Source: Streptomyces fildesensis (GTDB lineage Bacteria > Actinomycetota > Actinomycetes > Streptomycetales > Streptomycetaceae). Taken from it: a stretch of 64,000 nucleotides of DNA. The stretch is from NCBI RefSeq assembly GCF_016107395.1, contig NZ_JAAIKO010000007.1, positions 186,001 through 250,000 of the forward strand, read 5' to 3'. Below, piece by piece: positions 45,490 through 53,924 of the stretch. The notes beneath the pieces were generated by a model that saw nothing but the letters and a program-made list of their open reading frames with translations, was not told the origin of the DNA and did no database searches. The position numbers and the translations under genes were made by a program. Each line of letters starts with the position of its first letter. The first letter of the stretch is position 1.

Positions 45490-46389
45490 TCAGGTGCGGG
45501 TCAGTGCCGCGGTGATGAAGCGGGCGGCGCGGTCCAGGGCCGCGTCGGCCTCGTCCAGCAGGCCCTCGAAGGCCTGGAAGACGTGGGGGACGTCGGCGGT
45601 GATGTCGAGCTGGACGTCGACCCCGGCAGCGGCCGCCCGGACGGCGAACCGGGTGGAGTCGTCCAGCAGGACCTCGTTGGAGCCGGCCTGGAGCAGCAGC
45701 GGTGGCAGCCCGGTCAGGTCGGCGTGGAGGGCCGGGCTCAGCAGCGGCCGGTCGGGGTCCTGTCCGGCCAGGTAGTGGGCGAAGACGGTGGTCAGGTCCG
45801 CGCGGGTGAAGAGTGGGTCGGCGTCGTGCTTGGTGGTCATGCTCTCGCCCGAGCGAGTGGCGTCCAGGCCCGGGGAGAAGGCGACCGCGGCGGCCGGCAT
45901 CGGCAGTCCGGCCTCGCGGGCGGTGAGCAGGGTGGTGATGCTGAGACCGCCGCCGGCCGACTCCCCGGCCAGGACGATCTGCTCGGCCGGAACGCCCTGG
46001 TCGAGCAGGTCGCGGTAGGCGGCGAGGCCGTCCTCGACGGCAGCGGGGAAGGGGTGCTCGGGGGCGAGCCGGTAGTCGACCGAGACGGCGCGGACGCCGG
46101 TGCGGCGCACCAGCGCGGCGGTAAGTTGCAGGGCCGTGGCGGGTGAGCCGAGGACCCAGCATCCGCCGTGGAAGTAGATGATCGTCCCGGTGGCGGGGCT
46201 GCCCTCGGGCTCGACGGTCAGGGCGGGACGGCCGCCGAGGACGGAGGGGGTGACGGTCACCCCGGCCGGGGCCGGGCCCGAGGTCATCTGGGTTTCGAAG
46301 TCCTTGCGCAGTTGCTCCGGCGGGAGGCTGCCGTCGAACGGGGCCTGCCGCATCAGGGTGTCGATTGTCGCGCGCTGTGCCTTGCTCAT
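45490..46389 (-). CDS. HSL-family alpha/beta hydrolase (acetyl-hydrolase type)
   Basis: ATG 46389 (MSKAQRATIDTLMRQAPFDG) is chosen since GGAGG precedes it; an ATG 30 bp upstream lacks a site and lies in the operator. The 299-residue enzyme has the oxyanion motif IIYFHGGCWVLGSP, the nucleophile elbow LAGESAGGG, DPLFTRADL and the histidine in DVPHVFQAFEG, all usual for hormone-sensitive-lipase-type esterases. It probably hydrolyses short-chain esters. It is divergent from a MarR gene with a shared palindrome, so it is likely controlled by it. Confidence 0.9.
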   Translation of the reverse strand: MSKAQRATIDTLMRQAPFDGSLPPEQLRKDFETQMTSGPAPAGVTVTPSVLGGRPALTVEPEGSPATGTIIYFHGGCWVLGSPATALQLTAALVRRTGVRAVSVDYRLAPEHPFPAAVEDGLAAYRDLLDQGVPAEQIVLAGESAGGGLSITTLLTAREAGLPMPAAAVAFSPGLDATRSGESMTTKHDADPLFTRADLTTVFAHYLAGQDPDRPLLSPALHADLTGLPPLLLQAGSNEVLLDDSTRFAVRAAAAGVDVQLDITADVPHVFQAFEGLLDEADAALDRAARFITAALTRT

Positions 46390-46428
46390 GCGATCCTCCA
46401 GATGAGTGCTGTTCTTCACTAGGAACTA

Positions 46429-46442
46429 TATTCCTAGGAATA
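46429..46442. promoter_or_regulatory. MarR operator palindrome
   Basis: TATTCCTAGGAATA is a perfect 14-bp palindrome in the 79-bp gap between the divergent esterase and MarR genes, flanked by GGAAC on the left and CATTCC on the right. AT content is far above background. It would cover both promoters and explain joint control. Confidence 0.8.
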
Positions 46443-46468
46443 TCATTCCCGAGAATCTGGAGCAGAGT

Positions 46469-46921
46469 GTGACCGACCTCACGCAGGTGTTCATGGATCT
46501 CGTCCGCTACGAGACCAGGCTCTACAACGCGCTGGGCGAACGACTGCGCGCCGAGCACGGTCTGACGATGGGCCAGTTCGAGTTCCTGCGCATCATCGAC
46601 AGTCGGGACGCCTGCCGGGTCAACGACCTGGCCGAGGAGGCCGCCATCACCGTCGGGGCAACCAGCAAGGCGGTGGACCGCTTGGAGGCCGCCGGCTGGG
46701 TGGTCCGGCGACCCAATCCCAGCAACCGCCGCTCGTCACTGCTGGAACTGACCCCCGATGGCGGCACGCTGCTGGCCGCCGCCACGCCCACTTTCGAGGA
46801 CGGGCTGCGCTCCTGGCTCGCCGAGCCGCTGACGTCCGGCTCGCTGGAGCGGTTGGCCTCCACCGTCGCCCTGCTACGCAGGACGCTGGAGGACGCCTCG
46901 GCGGGAATGCCTGCCGGCTAG
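46469..46921 (+). CDS. MarR-family transcriptional regulator
   Basis: GTG 46469 follows GGAGCAGAGT and gives VTDLTQVFMDLVRYETRLYN; the upstream frame lies in the operator. The 150-residue protein has the MarR winged helix: LTMGQFEFLRII, recognition region VNDLAEEAAITVGATSKAVD and the wing RRPNPSNRRSSLLELT. Family members usually repress their own and a divergent gene until a phenolic or other ligand binds. The adjacent HSL esterase is the probable target. Confidence 0.92.
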   Translation: MTDLTQVFMDLVRYETRLYNALGERLRAEHGLTMGQFEFLRIIDSRDACRVNDLAEEAAITVGATSKAVDRLEAAGWVVRRPNPSNRRSSLLELTPDGGTLLAAATPTFEDGLRSWLAEPLTSGSLERLASTVALLRRTLEDASAGMPAG

Positions 46922-47094
46922 CAGCGTGTCCCAGCAATGGGCTACCCGCCCGTGTTTCGCGATCATTCGTGCGGGAGATGGTGGTCTGCGTAGTGGGGAC
47001 GGGTTGTTCGAGGTCGAGCCGGCCGAAAGAGTCGGTCGCAGGGCCGTGGGGCGGTGGTGGACAGGCGGTTCCGGGCGTTCGACCCGCACCACGC
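46922..47094. other. Spacer before the IS remnant
   Basis: No gene seen. GC is slightly lower than in the flanking sequence, with repeated GGG runs. It is probably part of the decayed element that follows. Confidence 0.3.
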
Positions 47095-47217
47095 GGACGC
47101 ATCCCGGCGAACGCCGCCCTCAAGGAACGGATGGGCCGCAAGCTGCGGACCACACCAGGCAAGGCCGCCTACTGCCGCCGCAAGCCCATCGTCGAACCGT
47201 CCTCGGACAGATCATGA
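47095..47217 (+). mobile_element. Remnant of an IS1182-like transposase
   Basis: A plus-strand frame reads GRIPANAALKERMGRKLRTT and PGKAAYCRRKPIVEP before a stop at 47217. The string (K)ERM-RKLRT-G-AAY-RRK-IVEP is the conserved C-terminal segment of IS1182-family DDE transposases, where IVEPVFGQIK normally follows; here it becomes IVEPSSDRS. Nothing else of the element is readable, and no inverted repeats were found. Confidence 0.65.
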
Positions 47218-47233
47218 CCTGCCACAACGGCGC

Positions 47234-47587
47234 CTAGCTTTCCGGTGCGGGCGGTTCCCCGATCGGGAACAGGATCGGGGAGAGCAGATGCTGACTGCGG
47301 TCCGGTGACGGCTCGTTACGCAGCTGGGCCACGATCGCGGCACGCATCCCACCGATCATCTCGGCGAGTTCGTCCTGGCTGAGCCACAGCGCATGCTGCC
47401 GGTAGCCCACCGAGTCGGCGGCGGGGTCGGCGTGGTCACGCTCGAGATAGACGTTGAACTCGGCGTCCGCGACGTCCTCGACGCGGCGGGCAGCGGAGCG
47501 TAGAAACGCCCGGGCGGCGTACGCCGACGCGGTGTCGGGTACGCCGCCCTGGGGCGGGAGGAGTTGCGGGAAGGGGCCCGCGTCGTC
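47234..47587 (-). pseudogene. C-terminal part of an ArsR-like winged-helix regulator
   Basis: An open minus-strand frame of 117 codons reads AYAARAFLRSAARRVEDVAD, QHALWLSQDELAEMIGGMRA and HLLSPILFPIGEPPAPES before the stop. This resembles the effector half of actinobacterial ArsR/HTH regulators (LWL-x-DELAEM). No start codon lies in a usable place, the DNA-binding half is absent, and the frame runs into the 3' end of the ABC permease gene. It is read as a truncated gene left at the end of the ABC operon. Confidence 0.5.
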
Positions 47588-47594
47588 ATGGCGG

Positions 47595-48386
47595 TTACTT
47601 GGGGTCCTGGTTGAACTTCGAGGTCGACCAGAAGTATCCGAGTACGGTCAGGCCCAGGCTCCAGGCGATGGTGAGCCATCCGTTGTTGCCGATCCCGGTG
47701 CCGAGCAGCAGGCCGCGCAGCGTCTCGATGGCCGGGGTGAAGGGCTGGTATTCGGCGATCGGCTGGAACCAGCCCGGCATGGTGTCGATCGGGATGAAGG
47801 CGCTGGAGAAGAGCGGCAGCAGGATCATCGGCAGTGCGTTGTTGCTGGCGGCCTCGGCGTTCGGACTGATCAGGCCCATGCCGACGGCGATCCAGGTGAG
47901 CGCCATGGCGAAGAGCACGAGCAGCCCGAACGCCGCCAGCCACTCCAGGACGGTGGCGTCCGTGGACCGGAAGCCGATGGCCACGGCGACGGCGCCGACG
48001 AGGACCACACTCATGACCGACTGCAGCACGCTGCCGACGACGTGCCCGACGAGCACCGAGCCGCGGTGGATCGCCATCGTGCGGAAGCGGGCGATGATGC
48101 CCTCGGTCATGTCGTTGGAGACCGACACCGCGGTCCCGACCACGGTTCCGCCGATGGTCATCAGCAGGATGCCCGGGACGATGTAGGCGATGTAGTCGGA
48201 GCGGTCGGCGCCGCCGCCACCGATGCCCGCGCTCATCACATCGCCGAAGATGTAGACGAAGAGCAGCAACAGCATGATCGGCGTGAGCAGCAGGTTCAGG
48301 GTGAGGGACGGGTAGCGCCGGGCGTGCAGGAGGTTGCGGCGCAGCATCGTGTTCGAGTCGCGGACGGCGAGGGAGAAGGCACTCAT
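47595..48386 (-). CDS. ABC-2 type permease (DrrB-like)
   Basis: A 263-residue membrane subunit with six predicted helices. It begins MSAFSLAVRDSNTMLRRNLL and contains LNLLLTPIMLLLLFVYIFG, GILLMTIGGTVVGTAVSVSN and RFRTMAIHRGSVLVGHV, the last being typical of daunorubicin-resistance-type permeases. Its ATG overlaps the ATPase stop as ATGA. With the ATPase it forms an exporter for hydrophobic drugs or lipids. The substrate is unknown. Confidence 0.9.
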   Translation of the reverse strand: MSAFSLAVRDSNTMLRRNLLHARRYPSLTLNLLLTPIMLLLLFVYIFGDVMSAGIGGGGADRSDYIAYIVPGILLMTIGGTVVGTAVSVSNDMTEGIIARFRTMAIHRGSVLVGHVVGSVLQSVMSVVLVGAVAVAIGFRSTDATVLEWLAAFGLLVLFAMALTWIAVGMGLISPNAEAASNNALPMILLPLFSSAFIPIDTMPGWFQPIAEYQPFTPAIETLRGLLLGTGIGNNGWLTIAWSLGLTVLGYFWSTSKFNQDPK

Positions 48387-49384
48387 CGGACGGTCTCCTT
48401 GGACTGGTTGGGGACGTTGTTCCCGCCGGTCAGGGCGAAGAAGACGTCGTCGAGGTCGGGGGTGTGCACGGTCAGCTCGTCCGCCTCGATCTCGGCCGCG
48501 TCCAGCCAGTCGAGGATGACGCGCAGCTCGCGCTGACTGCCGTCGCAGAGGATCTGCAGCGCCAGCGCCTCGTCGTCCCGCGTGACCTCACGCAGGGCGA
48601 CGGCGGCGGCCTGGTACACGTCCGGATCGGAGAACCGCAGCCGGACATGACCACCCGGAATGAGCCGCTTCAGCTCATCCGCGGTGCCCTCGGCGGCGAT
48701 CTTCCCGTCGTTGAGCACCGCGATACGGTCGGCGAGCTCGTCGGCCTCGTCCAGGTACTGGGTGGTGAGGAAGACGGTGACGCCGTCGGAGACCAACTCG
48801 CGGATGATCCCCCACATGTTGTGCCGGCTGCGCGGGTCGAGACCGGTGGTCGGCTCGTCGAGGAAGATGATCCGCGGGTTCCCGACCAGCGTCATGGCGA
48901 TGTCGAGGCGCCGCTTCATACCGCCCGAGTAGGTGGAGGCCGGCTTCTTCGCCGCCTCCACCAGATCGAAGCGCTCCAGCAGCTCGGCGGCGACCCGCCG
49001 CCCCTCCTGCTTCGACAGGTGGTGCAGATCCGCCATCAGGAGCATGTTCTCCTCACCCGTGATCAGACCGTCAACGGCCGAGAACTGCCCGGTGACACCG
49101 ATCGCGGCACGCACCGCCTGCGGATCGGCGGCCAGGTCGTGGCCCCCGACCTGGGCCTGACCGCCGTCGGCGGTGATGAGCGTGGAGAGGATCTTGACGG
49201 CGGTGGTCTTGCCGGCGCCGTTCGGGCCGAGCAGCGCGAAGACGGTACCCGCCGGGATGCGCAGGTCGATCCCGTCGAGCACGAGCTTGTCGCCGTAGGA
49301 CTTGCGCAGGCCGACGGCGGAGACGGCGGCGGGCGGCTTCTGACCGTCGCCACTATTGGACATGGGCATGACAGATGAAGGCAT
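48383..49384 (-). CDS. ABC transporter ATPase (DrrA-like)
   Basis: ATG 49384 follows GGAGAGG; the longer frame upstream is spurious. The 333-residue protein has Walker A LLGPNGAGKTTAVKIL, signature TYSGGMKRRLDIA, Walker B IIFLDEPTTGLDP and H-loop LTTQYLDEADELADRI. The C-terminal DrrA extension ends LDDVFFALTG, which is needed for coupling to the permease in that family. It is part of a four-gene operon with the RHH and DUF4097 genes upstream. Confidence 0.92.
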   Translation of the reverse strand: MPSSVMPMSNSGDGQKPPAAVSAVGLRKSYGDKLVLDGIDLRIPAGTVFALLGPNGAGKTTAVKILSTLITADGGQAQVGGHDLAADPQAVRAAIGVTGQFSAVDGLITGEENMLLMADLHHLSKQEGRRVAAELLERFDLVEAAKKPASTYSGGMKRRLDIAMTLVGNPRIIFLDEPTTGLDPRSRHNMWGIIRELVSDGVTVFLTTQYLDEADELADRIAVLNDGKIAAEGTADELKRLIPGGHVRLRFSDPDVYQAAAVALREVTRDDEALALQILCDGSQRELRVILDWLDAAEIEADELTVHTPDLDDVFFALTGGNNVPNQSKETVR

Positions 49385-49469
49385 GGGCCTCTCCCGATCG
49401 AAGGCTGGAACGGAGCAACTGGATGAAGTGACTGGAAGGGAGTACTGGAAGGGAGTGCGGGGCGGACTG

Positions 49470-50315
49470 TCAGGCGCGGGCGCGGCGGACGTCGATGTTG
49501 CCCCAGCGGGTCCGGGCGCGGACCTCGACGGTGTCCTCGGTCTTCTCCGGAGCCTCGGAGGCGTCGAGCGCGTTGCGTACCTGCCCGCGGCCGGAGCTGA
49601 CGTCGAGCCAAGCCGCGGTGCCCGCACGGATACCGATGTCGATGGCGCCGTAGTTGGTCTCCAACTGGACATTCCCACGGGCGACTTCGGCGACGCGCAG
49701 GGTGCCGTTCGCGGTGGTGGCGGCGACCGAGCCCTCGGCGCGCTCGATGGTGATGTCGCCGTTGGAGCCGCTGACCCGGAGGTCGCCGGTCGCGGTGCCG
49801 ACGGTCGTGGTGCCGTGCGAGTTCTTCAGGACGGCGGTGCCGTTGACGGTGCCGACGCGCAGGCTGCCGGAACTGGTGGTGACCTCGGCGGAGCCCTCGA
49901 CGTGGTCCACGGTGATGGAGCCGTGGGACGCGGTCAGGTGCAGCGGCCCGGTCGTGTCGAGGCGGACGTCGCCGGACGAGGTCTTCACGCGGACCTCGCC
50001 GAGCCGGCCCTCGCCGAGCACCTGGGTCCAGGAGCCGGTCATTTCGACGCGTGAGCCGGTGGGCAGCTCGACCGTCACGTCGACGGCGCCGGTGGCCCCG
50101 ACGAGATAGCGCGTCTTGGGTGTCCTGATGGTCAGGACACCGCCCGAGTAGGTGACCTCGGTCTGCTCGGCGGCCCGTACGTCCTTGTCCTTCTTCGGGT
50201 CGCGGGGAGTCACGTCCACGACGGTGTCGGCGCGGTCGGCCGCGGCGAACTGGATGGATCCCGCGTCCACGCGGGCGTTGACCGAGATCGGCTGGGGAGT
50301 GTCGAAAGCAGGCAT
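49470..50315 (-). CDS. DUF4097-family beta-repeat protein
   Basis: ATG 50315 (MPAFDTPQPISVNARVDAGS). The 281 residues are almost all short beta strands of the form SSGDVRLDT, SHGSITVDH, SSGSLRVGT, SNGDITIER, ANGTLRVAE, each about 20 residues apart. This is the DUF4097 putative adhesin fold, a right-handed beta solenoid. There is no signal peptide or membrane helix, so it is probably cytoplasmic. It is often encoded next to DrrAB-like ABC genes in Streptomyces, where its role is not known. Confidence 0.85.
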   Translation of the reverse strand: MPAFDTPQPISVNARVDAGSIQFAAADRADTVVDVTPRDPKKDKDVRAAEQTEVTYSGGVLTIRTPKTRYLVGATGAVDVTVELPTGSRVEMTGSWTQVLGEGRLGEVRVKTSSGDVRLDTTGPLHLTASHGSITVDHVEGSAEVTTSSGSLRVGTVNGTAVLKNSHGTTTVGTATGDLRVSGSNGDITIERAEGSVAATTANGTLRVAEVARGNVQLETNYGAIDIGIRAGTAAWLDVSSGRGQVRNALDASEAPEKTEDTVEVRARTRWGNIDVRRARA

Positions 50316-50404
50316 GGCTGTCCCGTCCTCTTGGGTCGTCCTGGGTTTTCGTGGCGTCCCCGCTGGTGGGACGTGGTGTGAGTGGAAGTGTTCTGAAGGG
50401 CTGG

Positions 50405-50923
50405 TCAGTGCACCCAGCCCGTGAAGCTCTGGCCGATGGTCCTGGTCTTCCCGGGAGTACGGGGGGTGGCGGCGTCGCCCGTGTCGACCGCGGCCGACAC
50501 GACCCGTACGAGCCATGCGTTGACAGAGAGGCCCTCGCGTGCCGCGGCGTCCTCGGCACGGTTCTTGAGATGGGCGGGCAGGCGCAGATTGACGCGGGCG
50601 GTGCCGCCCTCGTCCGTGTCGGCGGGGACCGGGGCCGGTGCGGGCGCCGGTGCGTCGAGGGGTTCGCTCCGGTCCTCGTGCTGCGGCAGCATCACGACGA
50701 AGTCGGGGTCGAGACCGCGCAGTCGTACGTCGACCGAGCCGGGGGCGAGTTCACGGGTGACCTCGGCCATGGCGGCGGACAGCACATTGAGCATGGTCAG
50801 GCGGGTGGCCGACTCCAGCGGCGCGGTCAGCCGCTCGGCGAGCTCGCGGGCTTCGTCACCCCCGGCTTCGGCGGCCACCGCCAGTTCCCTGCGGAGTGTT
50901 TCGACGTACGGCGTGAGGTCCAT
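50405..50923 (-). CDS. Ribbon-helix-helix regulator with N-terminal helical domain
   Basis: The last third (residues 107-150) reads ARVNLRLPAHLKNRAEDAAA then REGLSVNAWLVRVVSAAV, a clear Arc/HicB-type ribbon-helix-helix DNA-binding motif. Residues 1-70 are helical and residues 80-105 form a Pro/Ala linker (APAPAPAPVPAD). It is the first gene of the ABC operon, and a strong palindrome lies just before its ATG. It is probably the operon's autorepressor. No toxin partner is adjacent. Confidence 0.8.
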   Translation of the reverse strand: MDLTPYVETLRRELAVAAEAGGDEARELAERLTAPLESATRLTMLNVLSAAMAEVTRELAPGSVDVRLRGLDPDFVVMLPQHEDRSEPLDAPAPAPAPVPADTDEGGTARVNLRLPAHLKNRAEDAAAREGLSVNAWLVRVVSAAVDTGDAATPRTPGKTRTIGQSFTGWVH

Positions 50924-50930
50924 GACGCAA

Positions 50931-50953
50931 TAGTGGCACCACTATGGCGCCAT
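50931..50953. promoter_or_regulatory. Tandem palindromes upstream of the RHH gene
   Basis: TAGTGGCACCACTA (6-bp arms) and ATGGCGCCAT (perfect) overlap by one base, starting 8 bp before the RHH start codon. Two small palindromes in tandem are the usual binding pattern of ribbon-helix-helix dimers. Confidence 0.7.
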
Positions 50954-51378
50954 TGGCAAGCACAAAGGCGCCACCCGTGGCGCGTGGCATGGCCGAGGAA
51001 CGACAGACAGGTACGTCATTGCAGGTCAAGGGCGTACGGGAGAGGGCGGGGGTTCATGGCGCCAGATTGTCGCGGAGTGGCGCCAAGCGGTGCCATCGCT
51101 CCTTGCCAGTCGGTGGTCACCGTTCCGGGAGTGAGCGCGGGCACGGCCACGGGCGTCCCGCCGCGGCGCAGGGCGACGGTGGTGTACAGACCGCGCCCTG
51201 CGGCCGACTTGCCGGCGGCCGGCTTCCGCGCCGCCGACTTTCCGGGAGGCCGGCAGGCCGCACCCGGATGGCGCCGAACGGAATGCCGTCGGCGGACGCC
51301 CGTGGTGTGCTGGCTCCGGCGCAGGCCGTCATCGGGGCGGCGGGGAGGAACCGGAAAAGCCACACGGAGGAGACCCCC
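50954..51378. other. Spacer before the monooxygenase-like gene
   Basis: About 425 bp. A minus-strand frame ending at 51016 has lysine/alanine-rich text (GKSAARKPAAGKSAAGRG) and a long tail, but no start or family match, and it overlaps the next gene antisense. It is not called as a gene. Otherwise nothing is seen. Confidence 0.3.
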
Positions 51379-51663
51379 ATGGCGATTTTCATCCAGGCCG
51401 AATTGGCAGGCGTGACGACCGCACAGTACGACGCCCTGAACGCCAAGCTCCAGGCCTTGCCCGGTGACACGTTCAAGGGCTGTATGTCCCACGTCGCCAT
51501 CCCGACCGGCTCGGGGATGCAGATCTTCGACGTCTGGGAGTCCGAGGAGAGCATGCGGACGTTCTCGGACCTCCTCATGCCGGCCGCGCAGGAGCTCGGA
51601 CTCCCCATGGGCGAGATGCCGAAGGTCTCGCCGGTGCACGACTACTGGGTGCCCGAGGCGTAA
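51379..51663 (+). CDS. Dimeric alpha/beta-barrel (monooxygenase-like) protein
   Basis: The ribosome site GGAGGAG precedes ATG 51379. The 94 residues MAIFIQAELAGVTTAQYDAL, GCMSHVAIPTGSGMQIFDVW, ESEESMRTFSDLLMPAAQEL have the beta-alpha-beta-beta pattern of the ferredoxin-like antibiotic biosynthesis monooxygenase (ABM) superfamily. Such proteins are small dimers; many are stress-related and not true monooxygenases. Function cannot be fixed. Confidence 0.75.
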   Translation: MAIFIQAELAGVTTAQYDALNAKLQALPGDTFKGCMSHVAIPTGSGMQIFDVWESEESMRTFSDLLMPAAQELGLPMGEMPKVSPVHDYWVPEA

Positions 51664-51874
51664 GCGGGCATCACCCGAACGGCGGAGACCGTCGGGCCGG
51701 CGTCGTGGCCGCCCTTCCAGGCGCTTTGCCGGTCCGGAAGCCTGTGCCCAGGGCGTGCGCCCGGAAGCCCGCGCCCAGGACATGTACCCAGGACGGTCGG
51801 GGACCCATACTCAGGTGCACACCACAGCGGAAGGCGGACCCGGACGGGATCCGCCACCGATCACCTGCGGGACC

Positions 51875-52357
51875 ATGGATCTTCTGCCTTTCGACCGGAC
51901 GCACGCGGTCATGGTGGCCGGCTGGCCGCTCACCCCCGCAGAGGTGTCGATGTGGTGCGGCCTGCGGGAGTTCCCCCTGCCCGCGCGCACGGTCGAGGCC
52001 TGGCAGCAGGCCGACGACGTCCGGGCGCATCTGCTCGTCGACGGCGAAAGACCCATCGGCTACGGGGAGTTGTGGATCGACGCCGAGGAGCAGGAGATCG
52101 AGCTCGCCCGGATCATCGTCGCCCCCGACGCCCGCGGGAATGGTCACGGACGGACCCTGGTCCGCGAGCTGCTCACCCAGGCACTGCTGACGGGTCATAC
52201 CGCCGTCTTCCTGCGCGTGCACCCCGACAACGACCGCGCCCTGCGGTGCTACCGGGCCGCCGGCTTCGCACCGGTCGACCCCCGCCTCGCCGAGAGCTGG
52301 AACGCCATCCAACCGGTTGCCTACGTATGGCTCCGGTACGACCACGCGACACCGTGA
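51875..52357 (+). CDS. GNAT-family N-acetyltransferase
   Basis: A 160-residue GNAT fold from ATG 51875 (MDLLPFDRTHAVMVAGWPLT). The acetyl-CoA loop reads RIIVAPDARGNGHGRTLVRE, matching the Q/RxxGxG/A motif, followed by TAVFLRVHPDNDRALRCYRA and AGFAPV, the usual C-terminal strand and helix. It transfers an acetyl group to an unknown amine. It has no operon partner. Confidence 0.9.
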   Translation: MDLLPFDRTHAVMVAGWPLTPAEVSMWCGLREFPLPARTVEAWQQADDVRAHLLVDGERPIGYGELWIDAEEQEIELARIIVAPDARGNGHGRTLVRELLTQALLTGHTAVFLRVHPDNDRALRCYRAAGFAPVDPRLAESWNAIQPVAYVWLRYDHATP

Positions 52358-52424
52358 CGCGCCGCACTCCCCCACCCACGCGGCTCATGGGCGAGACCAG
52401 CCATCGGTGCGCGACAATCGACGA

Positions 52425-53339
52425 GTGCCCGGCTACCCCTCCCTCACCGCACTCGACACGCTGCTCGCCGCGCTGCCCGGCGTAGGAGAAGCCCGCCGGC
52501 GGCAGCTGGGCATGGTGCGGCGGGAACTCGCGGCGGCGCTGGAGCGGGACGCGCTGCCGGTGACGGCCCGGCGCAACCTGCGACGGCTGCTGGAGACCGC
52601 AACGTTGGAGACCTACCTGCGCCTCGCCGAGTCCGGCGCGCTGCGCCACCGGCTCGTCGGCGGACGGCGCCCGCCGACCTCCCCGCCCACCAACCAGGCC
52701 CGCTACGACTGTCTGAACCTCGCCCGGCAGGCACTGGGCCTGCCCCGACTGCCGCTCGGCGGCGGCACCCCGATACTGCGGCCCACCCCCGAGTCAGGTC
52801 AGCTCGCCGCGCTGCGGCGGCAGCTCGGCCAGGACCTCGGCGGCCACCTCTCCCCCGGCCGGATCCGGCTGACCGCCGTACTCGCCCTGCTGCTCGACAC
52901 CCGATCACGGTCCGGCGAACTGACCGTGCAGCGCGTCACGCATCTCACCGGCGACGACAGCCGCCCGCACACCGGAATCCATTCGCGGCGGCAGCCGCAG
53001 CACGGCACCGGCGTCGCGACCGAGAGCGAATGGCTGCCGCTGTCGGACCTGAGCCGGGCCGCACTCGACCGGTGGCTGCCGCTGCGCGCCGATCTGATGA
53101 GCCACGCGCACGGCACCACCCGCCTGTGGGTGAGCCTCCGCATGAACCACGCGGGCACCCTGGACGACGACGGCCGGGCCACCCTGCGGCCGGCCGGGAT
53201 GCCGCTGGAGGAGAACGGACTGATCACCTCCTACCGCGCCGGGCGCTCCCGGTACGAGGAACTGCGACGGCTCCTGCCCCCGAAGATGGAGCAGCTGCGC
53301 CGGGCCGCCGAGGACCAACACGCCGCATCACAGGTGTAG
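52425..53339 (+). CDS. Tyrosine-recombinase-like protein of unknown role
   Basis: GTG 52425 gives VPGYPSLTALDTLLAALPGV, 304 residues. The N-terminal 100 residues are helical. The middle reads TAVLALLLDTRSRSGELTVQ then RVTHLTGDD, which has the spacing of the first catalytic-arginine region of tyrosine recombinases (LLxTGxRxxEL). The later H-x-x-R and tyrosine motifs are unclear, with only ENGLITSYRAGRSRYEELRR at the end. It may be a domesticated or non-catalytic member. No attachment site or phage genes are nearby. The naming is tentative. Confidence 0.5.
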   Translation: MPGYPSLTALDTLLAALPGVGEARRRQLGMVRRELAAALERDALPVTARRNLRRLLETATLETYLRLAESGALRHRLVGGRRPPTSPPTNQARYDCLNLARQALGLPRLPLGGGTPILRPTPESGQLAALRRQLGQDLGGHLSPGRIRLTAVLALLLDTRSRSGELTVQRVTHLTGDDSRPHTGIHSRRQPQHGTGVATESEWLPLSDLSRAALDRWLPLRADLMSHAHGTTRLWVSLRMNHAGTLDDDGRATLRPAGMPLEENGLITSYRAGRSRYEELRRLLPPKMEQLRRAAEDQHAASQV

Positions 53340-53525
53340 TTCCGCGCTGCGGTTCTTCCTGGGCGTGACCTCGTGAGCCGCCTCGCTGTGAGCCTCGCCG
53401 TAAGCACTGCCGTAAGCCCCGCTCCCCCGCTGCTTGTTCGGTCCTTTCCTCAAGGACAATGGGGAAGCCAAAGGGCTTGTTATTACCATACTATTGCCAC
53501 GGACTCATCGTTGACGGTGCCGGCC

Positions 53526-53924
53526 TCAGCCGAGGTAGTGGACGCAGACGTTGAGCGGATCGCCCCAGCCCGTGTGGATCCTGACGATCACCGCGCTGTT
53601 GAGCACGGTGACGCCTTCCGAGTAGACGTGTGCGTCGTTGGCGCCCTCTCCATGGAGAACGCCCTCGGAGGCGGAGGCGACGACGGGCTGTGACGCCGTG
53701 ACCGGCGCACCGAACCAGGTCAGCGGCTGTTCGTCGCGGACCCCCGTCCAGCAGAGGGTCGCCGCCGGCGACCCCGCGGCCGAGATCTGCTTGCTGACCA
53801 GGACAGGAGCCTTCGGGGCGGCCGACGCCACGGTGCCCGCAGAGGCCGACGAGGCGAAGAACCCGCCGCCGGCCATGAGCCCCACGGTCGCCGACAACGT
53901 CATCAATCGGTGCGACTTCTTCAT
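53526..53924 (-). CDS. Small secreted protein
   Basis: A 132-residue protein with a clear Sec signal (MKKSHRLMTLSATVGLMAGG to about SSASAG). The mature part has two cysteines (TLCWTGV and NVCVHYLG) that probably form a disulfide, and several short strands. The family is not recognised. It stands alone. GC is slightly lower just upstream of the gene end, around 53480. Confidence 0.75.
   Translation of the reverse strand: MKKSHRLMTLSATVGLMAGGGFFASSASAGTVASAAPKAPVLVSKQISAAGSPAATLCWTGVRDEQPLTWFGAPVTASQPVVASASEGVLHGEGANDAHVYSEGVTVLNSAVIVRIHTGWGDPLNVCVHYLG

Noticed and set aside
50405-50923. Toxin-antitoxin module
   Set aside because: Only the RHH-type protein is present; the next gene is a DUF4097 protein with no toxin features, so the pair was not called as TA.
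51016-51783. 255-codon minus-strand frame with lysine/alanine-rich stretch
   Set aside because: Overlaps the better supported 94-residue gene antisense and has no start site or recognisable domain.
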